Origin: Rickettsiaceae bacterium
GTDB lineage: Bacteria > Pseudomonadota > Alphaproteobacteria > Rickettsiales > Rickettsiaceae
Direction: 5' to 3'
Length of the DNA: 9,365 nucleotides
Assembly: GCA_021741085.1 (NCBI GenBank)
Contig: JAIOYM010000044.1
Coordinates: 1 to 9,365, forward strand
In this document: positions 1 to 6,097 of the stretch, piece by piece
Position numbering within the stretch: the stretch's first letter is position 1
How the letters are laid out: each line of letters starts with the position of its first letter
The notes under the pieces: generated by a model
The model's database searches: none
The model's input: only the letters and a program-made list of their open reading frames with translations
What the model was told of the DNA's origin: nothing
Position numbers and translations under genes: made by a program

Positions 1-2
1 GT

Positions 3-125
3 GGAGAAGAGTTTGAAACTTTAGAGGAATTCAGACACTATATTACCGGATATGTAGTGTATTATAACGAGCATCGTATGCATCAAGGTATTAAGAATAA
101 AATACCTGTACACATGATTGCTTGA
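3..125 (+). pseudogene. C-terminal end of a DDE (integrase-core) transposase, IS3/IS481-like
   Basis: An open frame enters from the left edge and ends at TGA 123-125, giving the last 40 residues. It reads GEEFETLEEFRHYITGYVVY and continues with YYNEHRMHQGI and IPVHMIA. The pattern YYNxxRxHxGI...P is the usual C-terminal end of rve-type transposases of the IS3, IS481 and related families, just after the catalytic Glu helix. The catalytic residues lie outside the window, so it cannot be said whether the full gene is intact; it is marked as a fragment for that reason. A long palindrome and a probable IS terminus follow directly. The exact IS family is not certain. Confidence 0.75.
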
Positions 126-133
126 TGTTGTTG

Positions 134-186
134 TTAGTGAGGATATGTGCATAATTTTTTAAAAATTCTACACATATCCACACTAA
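134..186. repeat. 53-nt imperfect palindrome just after the transposase stop
   Basis: The sequence is centred on T160. TTAGTG (134-139) pairs with CACTAA (181-186), GGATATGTG (141-149) with CACATATCC (171-179), and AATTTTT (153-159) with AAAAATT (161-167). Mismatches are at 140/180, 150/170 and 152/168. No T-run follows, so a simple intrinsic terminator is not supported. It could be a transposase mRNA hairpin or part of the IS right end. Confidence 0.7.
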
Positions 187-215
187 TCTTGTAACCGATT
201 TGTTGAACCTATACA
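178..215 (+). mobile_element. Probable right terminus of the insertion sequence
   Basis: The stretch ends in GAACCTATACA at 215, so read inward on the minus strand it begins TGTATAGGTTCAGCAAATC (allowing the one base that differs between the two copies), with the TG...CA ends common in IS3-type elements. Position 216 starts ATTGCGAG, exactly the fourth base of the forward palindrome found elsewhere after GTC. The same sequence recurs at 2381-2418, again joined to ATTGCG. The left IS end is outside the window, so the boundary is inferred from these two junctions and not from a matching inverted terminal repeat. Confidence 0.45.
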
Positions 216-221
216 ATTGCG
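178..221 (+). repeat. 44-bp direct repeat, left copy
   Basis: It matches 2381-2424 at 43 of 44 positions; the one difference is T203 against C2406. It runs from CCACACTAATC to ACAATTGCG. The two copies bracket the palindrome array at an offset of 2203 bp. Confidence 0.9.
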
Positions 222-245
222 AGCTTGCAAAGCGTGGCAATCCAG
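216..245 (+). repeat. Forward palindrome F1, interrupted by the IS end
   Basis: ATTGC...GCAAT palindrome ending CCAG. It lacks the first three bases (GTC) of the 33-nt form, because the probable IS terminus abuts at 215. Confidence 0.8.
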
Positions 246-280
246 GACAACCGACTCCTTCCATACATATACAACTATAG

Positions 281-425
281 GTTGGGCGCGTAAACATGAG
301 GAAAGTTAGGTTGGAGTTGGGAATTTTGTAGAGAGATAGATTGTGCACTTGAGGGGAGATAGGGATAAATTTGTGGGGATGCGTTCGAATTTGTTGGAAT
401 GAGGGGTCTGTTAAGAGCGTGGCAA
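281..425. repeat. G-rich block B1 (145 bp)
   Basis: It runs from GTTGGGCGCG to GAGCGTGGCAA and is nearly C-free after the first bases. It matches B2 (1014-1158) over its full length with three visible differences. Confidence 0.85.
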
Positions 426-450
426 CATCCTCTAGCGGTAACGCAGAAGC

Positions 451-492
451 GTCATTGCGAGTGTGAGCTTGCGAACAAACGTGGCAATCCAG
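451..492 (+). repeat. Forward palindrome F2 with the long loop
   Basis: 42 nt. It has the F arms (GTCATTGCGAG and CGTGGCAATCCAG) but the loop GTGAGCTTGCGAAC, the exact reverse complement of the loop in R1. It can therefore pair with R1 almost end to end. Confidence 0.85.
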
Positions 493-535
493 GATAAACA
501 ACTCCTTCAATACAATTTTTAAAAGAAGTTAATAA

Positions 536-577
536 CTGGATCACCACGCTAGTTCGCAAGCTCACGCTCGTGATGAC
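536..577 (-). repeat. Inverted palindrome R1
   Basis: Read on the minus strand it is GTCATCACGAGCGTG...GTGGTGATCCAG, 42 nt, the same layout as F2 but with ATCAC/GTGAT arms instead of ATTGC/GCAAT. The leader AAAAGAAGTTAATAA precedes it on the plus strand, as in R3 and R4. Confidence 0.85.
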
Positions 578-651
578 ACGAATCTATGACTTATAGACAT
601 TCCAGCCCCTTTTAATATAGCAGTAAAATCCTCTAGCGGTAACGTTATAGC

Positions 652-684
652 GTCATTGCGAGCTTGCAAAGCGTGGCAATCCAG
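652..684 (+). repeat. Forward palindrome F3
   Basis: 33-nt standard form, GTCATTGCGAGCTTGCAAAG followed by CGTGGCAATCCAG. It is preceded by the tag at 630 and followed directly by the next tag at 724, with no B or R between. Confidence 0.85.
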
Positions 685-745
685 GGCAAACAACTCTCTC
701 GTACATATAAAGAGAAGCAACATCCTCTAGCGGTAATACAGAAGT

Positions 746-778
746 GTCATTGCGAGCTTGCAAAGCGTGGCAATCCAG
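746..778 (+). repeat. Forward palindrome F4
   Basis: 33-nt standard form, identical in sequence to F3. It pairs with R2, 48 nt further on. Confidence 0.85.
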
Positions 779-825
779 GAAAAACGACTCTTCTATACAA
801 TTTTAAAAAAGAAAGAAGTTAATAA

Positions 826-869
826 CTGGATCACCACGCTAGTGCTTGTAGGCACTAGCTCGTGATGAC
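826..869 (-). repeat. Inverted palindrome R2 with a replaced loop
   Basis: The outer arms CTGGATCACCACGCTAG and GCTCGTGATGAC are as in R1. The centre is replaced by GCTAGTGC-TTGTAG-GCACTAGC, a perfect 8-bp stem with a 6-nt loop that is absent from the other R copies. Confidence 0.85.
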
Positions 870-946
870 ACACTCCTACGACTGATAGGCATTACGGCAA
901 TTCTAATATAAAGAGCAGTAACATCCTCTAGCGGTAACGTAGAAGC

Positions 947-979
947 GTCATTGCGAGCTTACAAAGCGTGGCAATCCAG
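947..979 (+). repeat. Forward palindrome F5
   Basis: 33-nt standard form with TTACAAAG in place of TTGCAAAG in the loop. It leads into block B2. Confidence 0.85.
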
Positions 980-1013
980 GACAACCGACTCTTCTATATA
1001 TATTCAACTAATG

Positions 1014-1158
1014 GTTGGGCGCGTAAACATGAGGAAAGTTAGGTTGGAGTTGGGAATTTTGTAGAGAGATAGATTGTGCACTTGAGGGGAGATAGGGATA
1101 AATTTGTGGGGATGCGTTCGAATTTGTTGGGATGAGGGTTCTGTTAAGAGTGTGGCAA
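1014..1158. repeat. G-rich block B2 (145 bp)
   Basis: Same length as B1, offset 733 bp, with three visible substitutions near the right end. The tag follows at 1162, as the tag at 429 follows B1. Confidence 0.85.
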
Positions 1159-1183
1159 CATCCTCTAGCGGTTATAGAAATAC

Positions 1184-1216
1184 GTCATTGCGAGCTTGTA
1201 AAGCGTGGCAATCCAG
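1184..1216 (+). repeat. Forward palindrome F6
   Basis: 33-nt standard form with TTGTAAAG in the loop. The segment between its tag and the palindrome is diverged (GTTATAGAAATAC). Confidence 0.85.
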
Positions 1217-1260
1217 GAAAAACAACTCTTCTAAATACATATTTAAAAAGAAGTTAATAA

Positions 1261-1302
1261 CTGGATCACCACGCTGGTTCGCAAGCTCACGCTCGTGATG
1301 AC
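1261..1302 (-). repeat. Inverted palindrome R3
   Basis: 42 nt, R1-like, with one change in the loop flank (CTGGTTCGC for CTAGTTCGC). ATCAC/GTGAT arms are retained. Confidence 0.85.
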
Positions 1303-1369
1303 AAACTCCTATGACTGTTAGGCATTCAAGCAATTCTATTATAAAAGAAGCAACATCCTCTAGCGGTAA

Positions 1370-1479
1370 TGCGGTAAAGTCCCATGCGCTCTTTGCCCTG
1401 GCAAAGGGCTCTTGCTGCAATAATAGTTAACTCAGGGGAAACCATAATAATAGAATACTCAATGAGCCTGCTCTTTTAA
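1370..1479. repeat. Block C1 (110 bp) in place of the left half of F
   Basis: It follows the tag directly and runs from TGCGGTAAAGTCCCATGCG to GCTCTTTTAAG. It is joined to AGCGTGGCAACCCAG, the right half of F, ending at 1495. It holds two small hairpins, CTTTGCC/GGCAAAG and GCTCTT/AAGAGC. It is identical to C3 within the 110 bp. Confidence 0.85.
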
Positions 1480-1531
1480 GAGCGTGGCAACCCAGCATAA
1501 ACAACTCTTTTAAATATATATTCAACTAACG

Positions 1532-1663
1532 GTTGGGCGCGCAAACATGGGAAAGTTAGGTAGGGAGGTGGAATGTAGGGAGATAGAGGATAAATTTATG
1601 TGGAGATAGAGGATAAATTTGTGGGGATGTGTTGGGATGAGGGTTCTGTTAAGAGTGTGGCAA
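1532..1663. repeat. Diverged G-rich block B3 (132 bp)
   Basis: It keeps the start GTTGGGCGCG and the end GGGTTCTGTTAAGAGTG of B2. Its middle carries an internal direct repeat of GAGATAGAGGATAAATTT at 1580-1597 and 1603-1620. Confidence 0.8.
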
Positions 1664-1688
1664 CATCCTCTAGCGGTAACGCGCAAGT

Positions 1689-1721
1689 GTCATTGCGAGC
1701 TTACAAAGCGTGGCAATCCAG
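1689..1721 (+). repeat. Forward palindrome F7
   Basis: 33-nt standard form with TTACAAAG in the loop, like F5. It leads into block B4. Confidence 0.85.
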
Positions 1722-1757
1722 GACAAACAACTCTTCTACATATATATTCAACTAAAG

Positions 1758-1904
1758 GTTGGGCGCACAAACATGGAGAAAGTTAGATAGGAGGGGGTGA
1801 ATTTTCGAGGGAGTGTTGTTGGAGGAATGTGGGGGGATAGAGAGTAAATTTTCGAGGGAGTGTTGTAATTTGTTGGAATGTGGACTCTGTTAAGAACGTA
1901 GCAA
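1758..1904. repeat. Diverged G-rich block B4 (147 bp)
   Basis: It shares the B start and end. Its middle is strongly G-rich, with several GGGG runs, and contains a 20-bp direct repeat AATTTTCGAGGGAGTGTTGT at 1800-1819 and 1847-1866. Confidence 0.8.
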
Positions 1905-1920
1905 CATCCTCTAGCGGTAA

Positions 1921-2030
1921 TGCGGTAAAGTCCCATGCGCTCTTTGCCCTGGCAAAGGGCTTCCACTACAATAATAGTTAACTCAGGGGAAACCATAATA
2001 ATAGAATACTCAATGAGCCTGCTCTGCTAA
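1921..2030. repeat. Block C2 (110 bp)
   Basis: Same length as C1, with two clustered differences: TTCCACTAC for TCTTGCTGC, and CTGCTA for CTTTTA in the loop of the terminal GCTCT/AGAGC stem, which stays paired. The joined right half of F ends at 2046. Confidence 0.85.
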
Positions 2031-2090
2031 GAGCGTGGCAATCCAGGACAAATGACTCTTCAACATACAATTTTCAAAAGAAGTTAATAA

Positions 2091-2133
2091 CTGGATCACC
2101 ACGCTAGTTCGCAAAGCTCACGCTCGTGATGAC
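2091..2133 (-). repeat. Inverted palindrome R4
   Basis: 43 nt, R1-like with one extra A in the loop (GCAAAGCTCAC). ATCAC/GTGAT arms are intact. Confidence 0.85.
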
Positions 2134-2204
2134 AAACTCCTAAGACTGATAGGCATTCCGGCAATTGTAAATATAAAAGAAGAAGCAAAACCCTCTAGCG
2201 GTAA

Positions 2205-2314
2205 TGCGGTAAAGTCCCATGCGCTCTTTGCCCTGGCAAAGGGCTCTTGCTGCAATAATAGTTAACTCAGGGGAAACCATAATAATAGAATACTCAATGA
2301 GCCTGCTCTTTTAA
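2205..2314. repeat. Block C3 (110 bp)
   Basis: Identical to C1 within the 110 bp although 835 bp away, so the two copies are recent or homogenised. The joined right half of F ends at 2330. Confidence 0.85.
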
Positions 2315-2372
2315 GAGCGTGGCAATCCAGGACAACCGACTCTTTCCATACATATTTAAAAGAAGTTAATAA

Positions 2373-2384
2373 CTGGATCACCAC
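2373..2384 (-). repeat. Truncated inverted palindrome R5
   Basis: Only CTGGATCACCAC remains after the usual AGAAGTTAATAA leader. The rest is replaced by the right copy of the 44-bp repeat. Confidence 0.75.
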
Positions 2385-2424
2385 ACTAATCTTGTAACCG
2401 ATTTGCTGAACCTATACAATTGCG
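2381..2424 (+). repeat. 44-bp direct repeat, right copy; probable solo IS end
   Basis: Differs from 178-221 by one base. It carries the same GAACCTATACA terminus (to 2418) joined to ATTGCG, but no transposase sequence lies to its left, so it looks like a remnant IS end fused to R5 at CCAC. Past it, ATTGCGCTCTTTGCAAAG is a diverged F left half, and the array ends. Confidence 0.75.
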
Positions 2425-2454
2425 CTCTTTGCAAAGTTTCATAGTACAAAGTTA

Positions 2455-3636
2455 TTAAAGTTCCTCTAAGTTTTGCTCAACTTTTCCACTTATTACTACT
2501 ACAGAACCATAAGCAGTGCTAGTATCTACTGAATTTACATCAGTATCTTTATACCAAAATGGTTTAATCATTTCAACTATCCTTACTTTTACGATATTCA
2601 GCGCCGTTTTAAGAAAAGGTAGAACTTTCTGATCTCCTGCATTTACATCAGCGCCATTATCTAACAACAATTTAGCTATGTCTACATTTCCACTTTTAGC
2701 GGCATTCAGAAGAGCTGTTGCTCCATTTTTATCTCCTACATTTACATTAGCGCCATTAGCTAACAACAATTTAGCTATATTTACATTTCCACTTTTAGCG
2801 ACATACATAAGGACTGTTGCCCCATCTTTATCTACTACATTTACGTCAGCGCCATTATCTAACAACAATTTAGCTATATCTACACTTCTATGATTAGTGG
2901 CATACATAAGAGCTGTTGCATCATATTTATTTTCTGCATTTACGTCAGCGCCATTAGCTAACAACAATTTAGCTATATTTACATTTCCACTTTTAGCGGC
3001 ATACATAAGAGCTGCTGCCCCATTTTCATCTGCTGCATTTACATCAGCGCCATTAGCTAACAATAATGTAGCTATGTCTACATTTCCACTTTTAGCGGTA
3101 TTCATAAGAGCTGTTACTCTATATTTATCTCTAGCATTTACATCAGCGCCATTATCTAACAACAATTTAGCTATATCTACATTTGCATGGTAAGCGGCAT
3201 ATATAAGAGCAGTTGCCCCATGTTTATCTACAGAATTTACATCAGCACCATTAGCTAACAACAATGTAGCTATGTCTACATTTCCATTTTTAGCGGTATA
3301 CATAAGGACTGTTGCCTCATATTTATCCCTTGCATTTATATCAGCGCCATTAGCTAACAACAATTTAGCTATATCTACATTTCCACTTTCAGCGGCATAT
3401 ATAAGAGCAGTTGCCTTATATTTATTTTCTGCATTTACATCAGCGCCATTAGCTAACAACAATTTAGCTATGTCTACATTTCCATTTTTAGCGGTATACA
3501 TAAGGACTGTTGCCTCATATTTATCCCTTGCATTTATATCAGCGCCAGCGGCTAAGAGCGATGCAACTTTTTCTGAATCGCCACGCATAACAGCGGTAAA
3601 TAATAATCTAGTCATTTGCTTTATATCTTCTGGCAT
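2455..3636 (-). CDS. Ankyrin-repeat protein (393 aa)
   Basis: The protein is almost entirely ankyrin repeats. An N-terminal cap repeat (residues 8-38) is followed by nine 33-residue repeats without gaps (39-335). Their consensus is KxGATALMYAAKSGNVDIAKLLLANGADVNAxD, given here only as a pattern. The last 58 residues (336-393) are a tail with a decayed repeat ending DTDVNSVD. There is no signal peptide, membrane segment or catalytic domain, so it should act by protein binding. In Rickettsiales and Legionella such proteins are often secreted effectors; that role is inferred and no secretion signal is evident. The start is supported by AGGAGGG at 3641-3647, five to six bases upstream. Repeat DNA is partly identical (3267-3349 and 3465-3547). 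It stands alone between the palindrome array and the surf1 operon. Confidence 0.9.
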   Translation of the reverse strand: MPEDIKQMTRLLFTAVMRGDSEKVASLLAAGADINARDKYEATVLMYTAKNGNVDIAKLLLANGADVNAENKYKATALIYAAESGNVDIAKLLLANGADINARDKYEATVLMYTAKNGNVDIATLLLANGADVNSVDKHGATALIYAAYHANVDIAKLLLDNGADVNARDKYRVTALMNTAKSGNVDIATLLLANGADVNAADENGAAALMYAAKSGNVNIAKLLLANGADVNAENKYDATALMYATNHRSVDIAKLLLDNGADVNVVDKDGATVLMYVAKSGNVNIAKLLLANGANVNVGDKNGATALLNAAKSGNVDIAKLLLDNGADVNAGDQKVLPFLKTALNIVKVRIVEMIKPFWYKDTDVNSVDTSTAYGSVVVISGKVEQNLEEL

Positions 3637-3640
3637 AATG

Positions 3641-3647
3641 CCCTCCT
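3641..3647 (-). promoter_or_regulatory. Strong Shine-Dalgarno site of the ankyrin gene
   Basis: AGGAGGG on the minus strand ends four bases before ATG (3634-3636). It is far stronger than the sites of the neighbouring genes, most of which lack a clear one, and it fixes the start. Confidence 0.75.
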
Positions 3648-3920
3648 GATTTATTTGTTATACATTGTTTTTCGTTAAGCAAAATAAATTTACTATTTAA
3701 TCGAAATAGTTTAATTTATATTAACTATACATCATTAACGTACTTAGTTTTATATATTAACTAGAGTTAATGTATCTTATAAAAACTATCACTCAAAAAA
3801 CTTCAAGTCAACAAAGATAATTAATTAGAAGCAATAAAATGGTAATTATTGCGTATCTTGTTTTTTTTAGGTTTTTGCACCGACAGGAGATTTAAAAATG
3901 CTTGATTATTAATAACAAAA
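3648..3920. other. AT-rich intergenic gap without a gene
   Basis: No coding frame is supported. It contains a perfect 16-bp inverted repeat ATTAACT-AG-AGTTAAT (3756-3771), a T8 run near 3861, and on the plus strand AGGAG (3885-3889) before a four-codon frame MLDY (3898-3912). That frame may be the leftover of a lost gene. No clear promoter or terminator hairpin was found. Confidence 0.5.
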
Positions 3921-4622
3921 TTATTTCATACTATATCTTCCCATTACTACTACAACCAATGCAAAACCAAGCCAAGTTATAGCATATCCCAAGTGATGAT
4001 AAATATTTAGATTACGAATATTAGATAATTTTATTTGATTAAATATGCCATTAAAATGAGCGTTAGTATCAGCGGCAATTAGATAATAGGCGGTTTCAAT
4101 TTCCACTTGTTTTATTTCACTCGCTATAACTTTGCTAATTGCTGGCAAATCAGCGACAAGCCAAAGGTTTTCATTAGGGCTGTAAGAATTTATAAAAAGC
4201 GGTTTTTTTTCATTAGGAAGAATCCGTGCTGAGATATTATATTTTCTAGTAAATAATTGAGGCGGAATTTCATCAATATTTTCTTTAAGCAACCATCCTG
4301 GAGATAAGAGTATTATTTTGCCACCATTCAATCTAAAAGGCATTAATAGCATGCGCAAAGAGACGGGTTGCTTTGCAAGAGAATCTCCGAATGTTTTATA
4401 GACAAAAATATATTTCTTAATAAATTCACCTCCGACATTTGCTAGCTTATAAGGAAAATTAATAAATTGCTTTTCATCAGTTATTTCTTCAGATTCTGCA
4501 ACATTATTATTAAGTTCAAGTTTAAATTGAAAGCGTTGTATTTGCCAAAATGCAAGCGATAAAAATAGCAAAACTAAAGCTGAGTAAATTAGTAGTAGAG
4601 CTATTTTTTTGCATTTAAACAT
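3921..4622 (-). CDS. surf1: SURF1 family cytochrome c oxidase assembly protein
   Basis: SURF1 helps insert heme a into subunit I during assembly of aa3-type cytochrome c oxidase in the inner membrane. The 233 residues match the family in length and layout. An N-terminal membrane helix (about 7-26) runs into FWQIQR (25-30), the family's LGxWQxxR motif. A periplasmic domain with ENLWLVAD (151-158) follows, then a C-terminal helix (about 212-228) preceded by IYHHLGYAITW (207-217), matching the conserved Y-x-x-TW segment. The start lies four bases after the rodA stop (4627-4629), so the two are probably translated in a coupled way; no strong Shine-Dalgarno is visible. It is the last gene of the run; no terminator hairpin was found after it. 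The oxidase subunit genes it serves are not in this window. Confidence 0.92.
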   Translation of the reverse strand: MFKCKKIALLLIYSALVLLFLSLAFWQIQRFQFKLELNNNVAESEEITDEKQFINFPYKLANVGGEFIKKYIFVYKTFGDSLAKQPVSLRMLLMPFRLNGGKIILLSPGWLLKENIDEIPPQLFTRKYNISARILPNEKKPLFINSYSPNENLWLVADLPAISKVIASEIKQVEIETAYYLIAADTNAHFNGIFNQIKLSNIRNLNIYHHLGYAITWLGFALVVVVMGRYSMK

Positions 4623-4626
4623 TGAG

Positions 4627-5718
4627 CTAAAATTTTTGTGAACTATTTACCGCGACATTAATTACAAGGGCTGTAGAAATTAGCATTACTGCCGTCATTG
4701 TTCCACCGTATGATATAAAGGGCAGGGGAACGCCAACTACAGGCATCATACCCATAACCATAGCAATATTTATAAAGCAGTGTAAAAACAACATCGTAGC
4801 AGTACCCATAACTAATATTTTTCCAAAAATATTAGCACAATTAAATGCCACTATAAAATATAGCGATATTAGAGTTAAATATAGTAAAATTAATATAGTA
4901 ACTCCAACAAAACCCAATTCTTCAGCAAGTAGCGCAAAAGCAAAATCTGTATGAAATTCTGGCAAAAAACTCAAATGACTTTGAGATCCTTGAATTAAGC
5001 CTTTGCCCCAAAATCCGCCAGAACCAATAGCTATTTTGGATTGATGTATATTATATCCAGCTCCCAATAAATCTAGTTCAGGATTGAGAAACGTTAATAG
5101 TCTCTGTTTTTGATAAGTATGAAGCTTTTGCCATAATATTGGCAATGCTAAAGCCAATAACACAAAAGACGCTACAAAATATTTTATGTCAAAGCCAACT
5201 ATAAATATTAAGGTTACAGTTAGAGCTGCTGTTATTATTGCCGTGCCTAAATCTGGCTGAATTAATATAAAAAATATGGGAATAGCGCAAATAATGATCG
5301 GCAGAATAACATGCCTGAGTCCAAGTCTATTTTGAATTTTAAGATCATGAAAATATCTTGCTAGAAATAATAATATTGATATTTTGCATAATTCCGAGGG
5401 TTGAATTTTTAAGCCAAATATATTTATCCATCTTGTAGCTCCCATTGCCGAATGACCAAATTTATACACCAAAAGCAATAACAGAAGATTTATAATAAAA
5501 AAAGGATAAGTTAAATTATAAATAATTTTAGTGTCCGTTGAAACTAATAGAAAACTTATTGCTAGAAAAAATATAGAGATAATAACTTGTTTTCCTAGCC
5601 AATAATTATCCGATCCACTACTTGCGGAATATAATATCAAAAATCCATATAAAGCTAGCAAAAATACAACTGCTAGAATCGCCAAAACGATTTTAGGTAA
5701 AGAGCTGTTTATTAACAT
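4627..5718 (-). CDS. rodA: RodA, SEDS-family peptidoglycan glycosyltransferase
   Basis: RodA polymerises lipid II into glycan strands for side-wall growth, working with a class B penicillin-binding protein and MreB. The protein is very hydrophobic with about ten membrane helices. Family marks: GATRWI (93-98), QPSEL (106-110), IQPDLGTA (153-160), and the extracellular segment IGSGGFWGKG...FLPEFHTDFAFALLAEELG with the catalytic Asp at 258. PLPFISYGG lies at 331-339. The LPExHTDFxF wording and the length of 363 residues fit RodA better than FtsW. The frame is open up to an ATG at 5796, but that start would overlap ndufa12 by 41 bp and add 26 polar residues unlike RodA. ATG 5716-5718, 37 bp after ndufa12 ends, is preferred, although neither start has a clear Shine-Dalgarno. 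A rod-type enzyme suggests some peptidoglycan is made. Confidence 0.92.
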   Translation of the reverse strand: MLINSSLPKIVLAILAVVFLLALYGFLILYSASSGSDNYWLGKQVIISIFFLAISFLLVSTDTKIIYNLTYPFFIINLLLLLLVYKFGHSAMGATRWINIFGLKIQPSELCKISILLFLARYFHDLKIQNRLGLRHVILPIIICAIPIFFILIQPDLGTAIITAALTVTLIFIVGFDIKYFVASFVLLALALPILWQKLHTYQKQRLLTFLNPELDLLGAGYNIHQSKIAIGSGGFWGKGLIQGSQSHLSFLPEFHTDFAFALLAEELGFVGVTILILLYLTLISLYFIVAFNCANIFGKILVMGTATMLFLHCFINIAMVMGMMPVVGVPLPFISYGGTMTAVMLISTALVINVAVNSSQKF

Positions 5719-5755
5719 AAAATATATAATATATAGGATATGGATCTTGCAAAGA

Positions 5756-6097
5756 TTAGGGTTTCCAGGCTTCGTAACCTTGAGCTGCAGAAACATCTGG
5801 CACTTTGGTGGTTGGAGAATATCTTTGCTTTGTGCCCGTTTGATTTTCTTGGTAAACTTTACCCCATGAGTGAATTTTTACGCTTTGCATTTCTTCCAGC
5901 GAAATCATATGATGAAGCCAAGAATTCCACAAAGGATTCGGAGAGGATACATCGATACCTGCTTTATAGATAACATAACGTCTAAATTGACCTAAATGAT
6001 TTTTGTAATATTTAGATTGATAGTAATCATTTCCAAATGCATCATGGCCAACTAATTTAGATGTAGCTTTGATAAAAATCTTTTGAATTATTTGCAT
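5756..6097 (-). CDS. ndufa12: NDUFA12-like accessory subunit of NADH:ubiquinone oxidoreductase
   Basis: This is the bacterial homologue of the mitochondrial complex I subunit NDUFA12 (B17.2), found in alphaproteobacteria, where it sits on the peripheral arm of complex I. The 113 residues show the family pattern: GHDAFGNDYYQSK (17-29), RRYVIYK (39-45), WNSWLHH (57-63), NQTGT (85-89) and the C-terminal YEAWKP (108-113). It has no signal peptide or membrane helix, as expected for a cytoplasmic-side subunit. The start is supported by AAGGAA at 6104-6109, six bases upstream and inside rnhA. The first 10 bp overlap the end of rnhA, which implies coupled translation. The core nuo genes are not in the window. 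Confidence 0.92.
   Translation of the reverse strand: MQIIQKIFIKATSKLVGHDAFGNDYYQSKYYKNHLGQFRRYVIYKAGIDVSSPNPLWNSWLHHMISLEEMQSVKIHSWGKVYQENQTGTKQRYSPTTKVPDVSAAQGYEAWKP

Larger units (their letters stand above)
216..2386. repeat. Modular array of interspersed palindromic repeats (overview)
   Basis: This stretch of about 2.2 kb has no credible gene and is almost fully explained by five recurring modules. The tag CCTCTAGCGG occurs nine times, starting at 429, 630, 724, 925, 1162, 1357, 1667, 1908 and 2192. Each tag is followed by a forward palindrome F or by block C, both ending GCGTGGCAA(T/C)CCAG and a short linker such as ACAAACAACTCTT. The linker leads into a G-rich block B, an inverted palindrome R or the next tag. 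Order: F1-B1-tag-F2-R1-tag-F3-tag-F4-R2-tag-F5-B2-tag-F6-R3-tag-C1-B3-tag-F7-B4-tag-C2-R4-tag-C3-R5. Open frames here merely translate the repeats. The array is less AT-rich than the flanking genes. Relation to rickettsial or REP-like palindromes is an inference. Confidence 0.9.

Noticed and set aside
178..221. tRNA fragment, because CTTGTAA resembles a Thr anticodon loop
   Set aside because: No anticodon stem pairs around it and no T arm is present on either strand.
91..510. 139-residue minus-strand open frame across F1, B1 and F2
   Set aside because: It only translates the repeat modules; the same peptides recur in other frames of other copies and no gene-like signal exists.
1172..1996. 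Minus-strand open frames of 82 residues over C and B blocks
   Set aside because: Products of palindromic repeats with no ribosome site or domain.
216..2386. CRISPR array
   Set aside because: Repeats vary in length and orientation, spacers are themselves repeats, and no cas gene is present.
2678..3649. Plus-strand open frames opposite the ankyrin gene
   Set aside because: Shadows of the 99-bp periodic ankyrin coding sequence.
3885..3912. Shine-Dalgarno plus four-codon frame MLDY on the plus strand
   Set aside because: Too short to support as a gene; nothing follows it in frame.
5719..5796. Longer rodA start at 5796
   Set aside because: It would overlap ndufa12 by 41 bp and add 26 polar residues not typical of RodA.
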